Source of the DNA: an uncultured Bacilli bacterium
GTDB lineage: Bacteria > Bacillota_I > Bacilli_A > RF39 > UBA660
Direction of reading: 5' to 3'
DNA: 32,546 bases
Assembly: GCA_934148875.1 (NCBI GenBank)
Contig: CAKPDJ010000013.1
Location: 1-32,546 of the forward strand
The notes under the pieces are model-generated. The model did no database searches. It saw only the letters and a list, made by a program, of their open reading frames with translations, and had not been told where the DNA came from. Below are positions 32,538 through 32,546 of this stretch, one piece after another. The position numbers were made by a program, and so were the translations under genes. How positions within the stretch are numbered: position 1 is the stretch's first letter; each line of letters starts with the position of its first letter.

Positions 32538-32546
32538 ACATCAGAA

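Noticed and set aside
1..32546. CRISPR array, IS element, tRNA or rRNA
   Set aside because: No regularly spaced repeats, no transposase and no cloverleaf-like or rRNA-like sequence were recognised on either strand.

Overview
The window is a densely packed, very AT-rich bacterial chromosome segment. It reads as a low-GC Bacillota genome, most likely a Bacilli/Mollicutes-related gut-type lineage such as the RF39 group; that placement is inferred from gene content and composition, not tested. TGG encodes Trp throughout, TGA occurs only as a stop (for example at 9033), and no real gene carries an in-frame TGA, so the ordinary code 11 fits. Several sporulation genes (spoIVB, spoIIM, ylbJ, a SpoIIID-like regulator) point to an endospore-forming ancestry.

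Layout. 1-2439: 3' part of parC. 2546-4162: regulated Mn-dependent pyrophosphatase. 4242-6683: operon for lipid-carrier recycling (DUF368/PopT-type flippase, UppP) plus a ZIP metal transporter. 6776-10114: lepA, a SpoIIID-like double-HTH protein, hemW. 10185-11456: HD-domain phosphohydrolase and thymidylate kinase. 11517-14596: type IV pilus-like ATPase on the minus strand, divergent from two prepilin genes. 14589-16588: ylbJ (minus) and ylbL (plus), neighbours also in Bacillus. 16648-20008: WG-repeat-like protein overlapping mutS. 20140-23542: a three-gene cluster between two terminators, with an unknown protein, a coiled-coil MoxR/CobS-type AAA+ ATPase and a divergent vWA-like partner; this is the best candidate for an undescribed system. 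23648-25557: nusB-xseA-xseB. 25611-25802: non-coding stretch with a possible folded RNA. 25803-29183: GNAT_C-like protein, spoIVB, phospholipase C-like protein and two small membrane-anchored proteins. 29240-29332 (minus): a 30-residue membrane peptide gene. 29430-32041: spoIIM, mnmA and an HTH protein. 32278-32454: a 58-residue membrane protein gene.

How it works together. Most of the window is housekeeping: topology, translation, repair, phosphate and lipid-carrier recycling, and tRNA thiolation. It is broken into short operons with intrinsic terminators, many of which include the gene's own stop codon in the hairpin. Two promoter types recur: TTGTMA with an exact 17-base spacer and TATAAT, and extended -10 sites (TGnTATAAT) with poor -35 boxes. 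Sporulation genes are scattered singly among them. The AAA cluster and the small membrane peptides are the accessory or unexplained parts.
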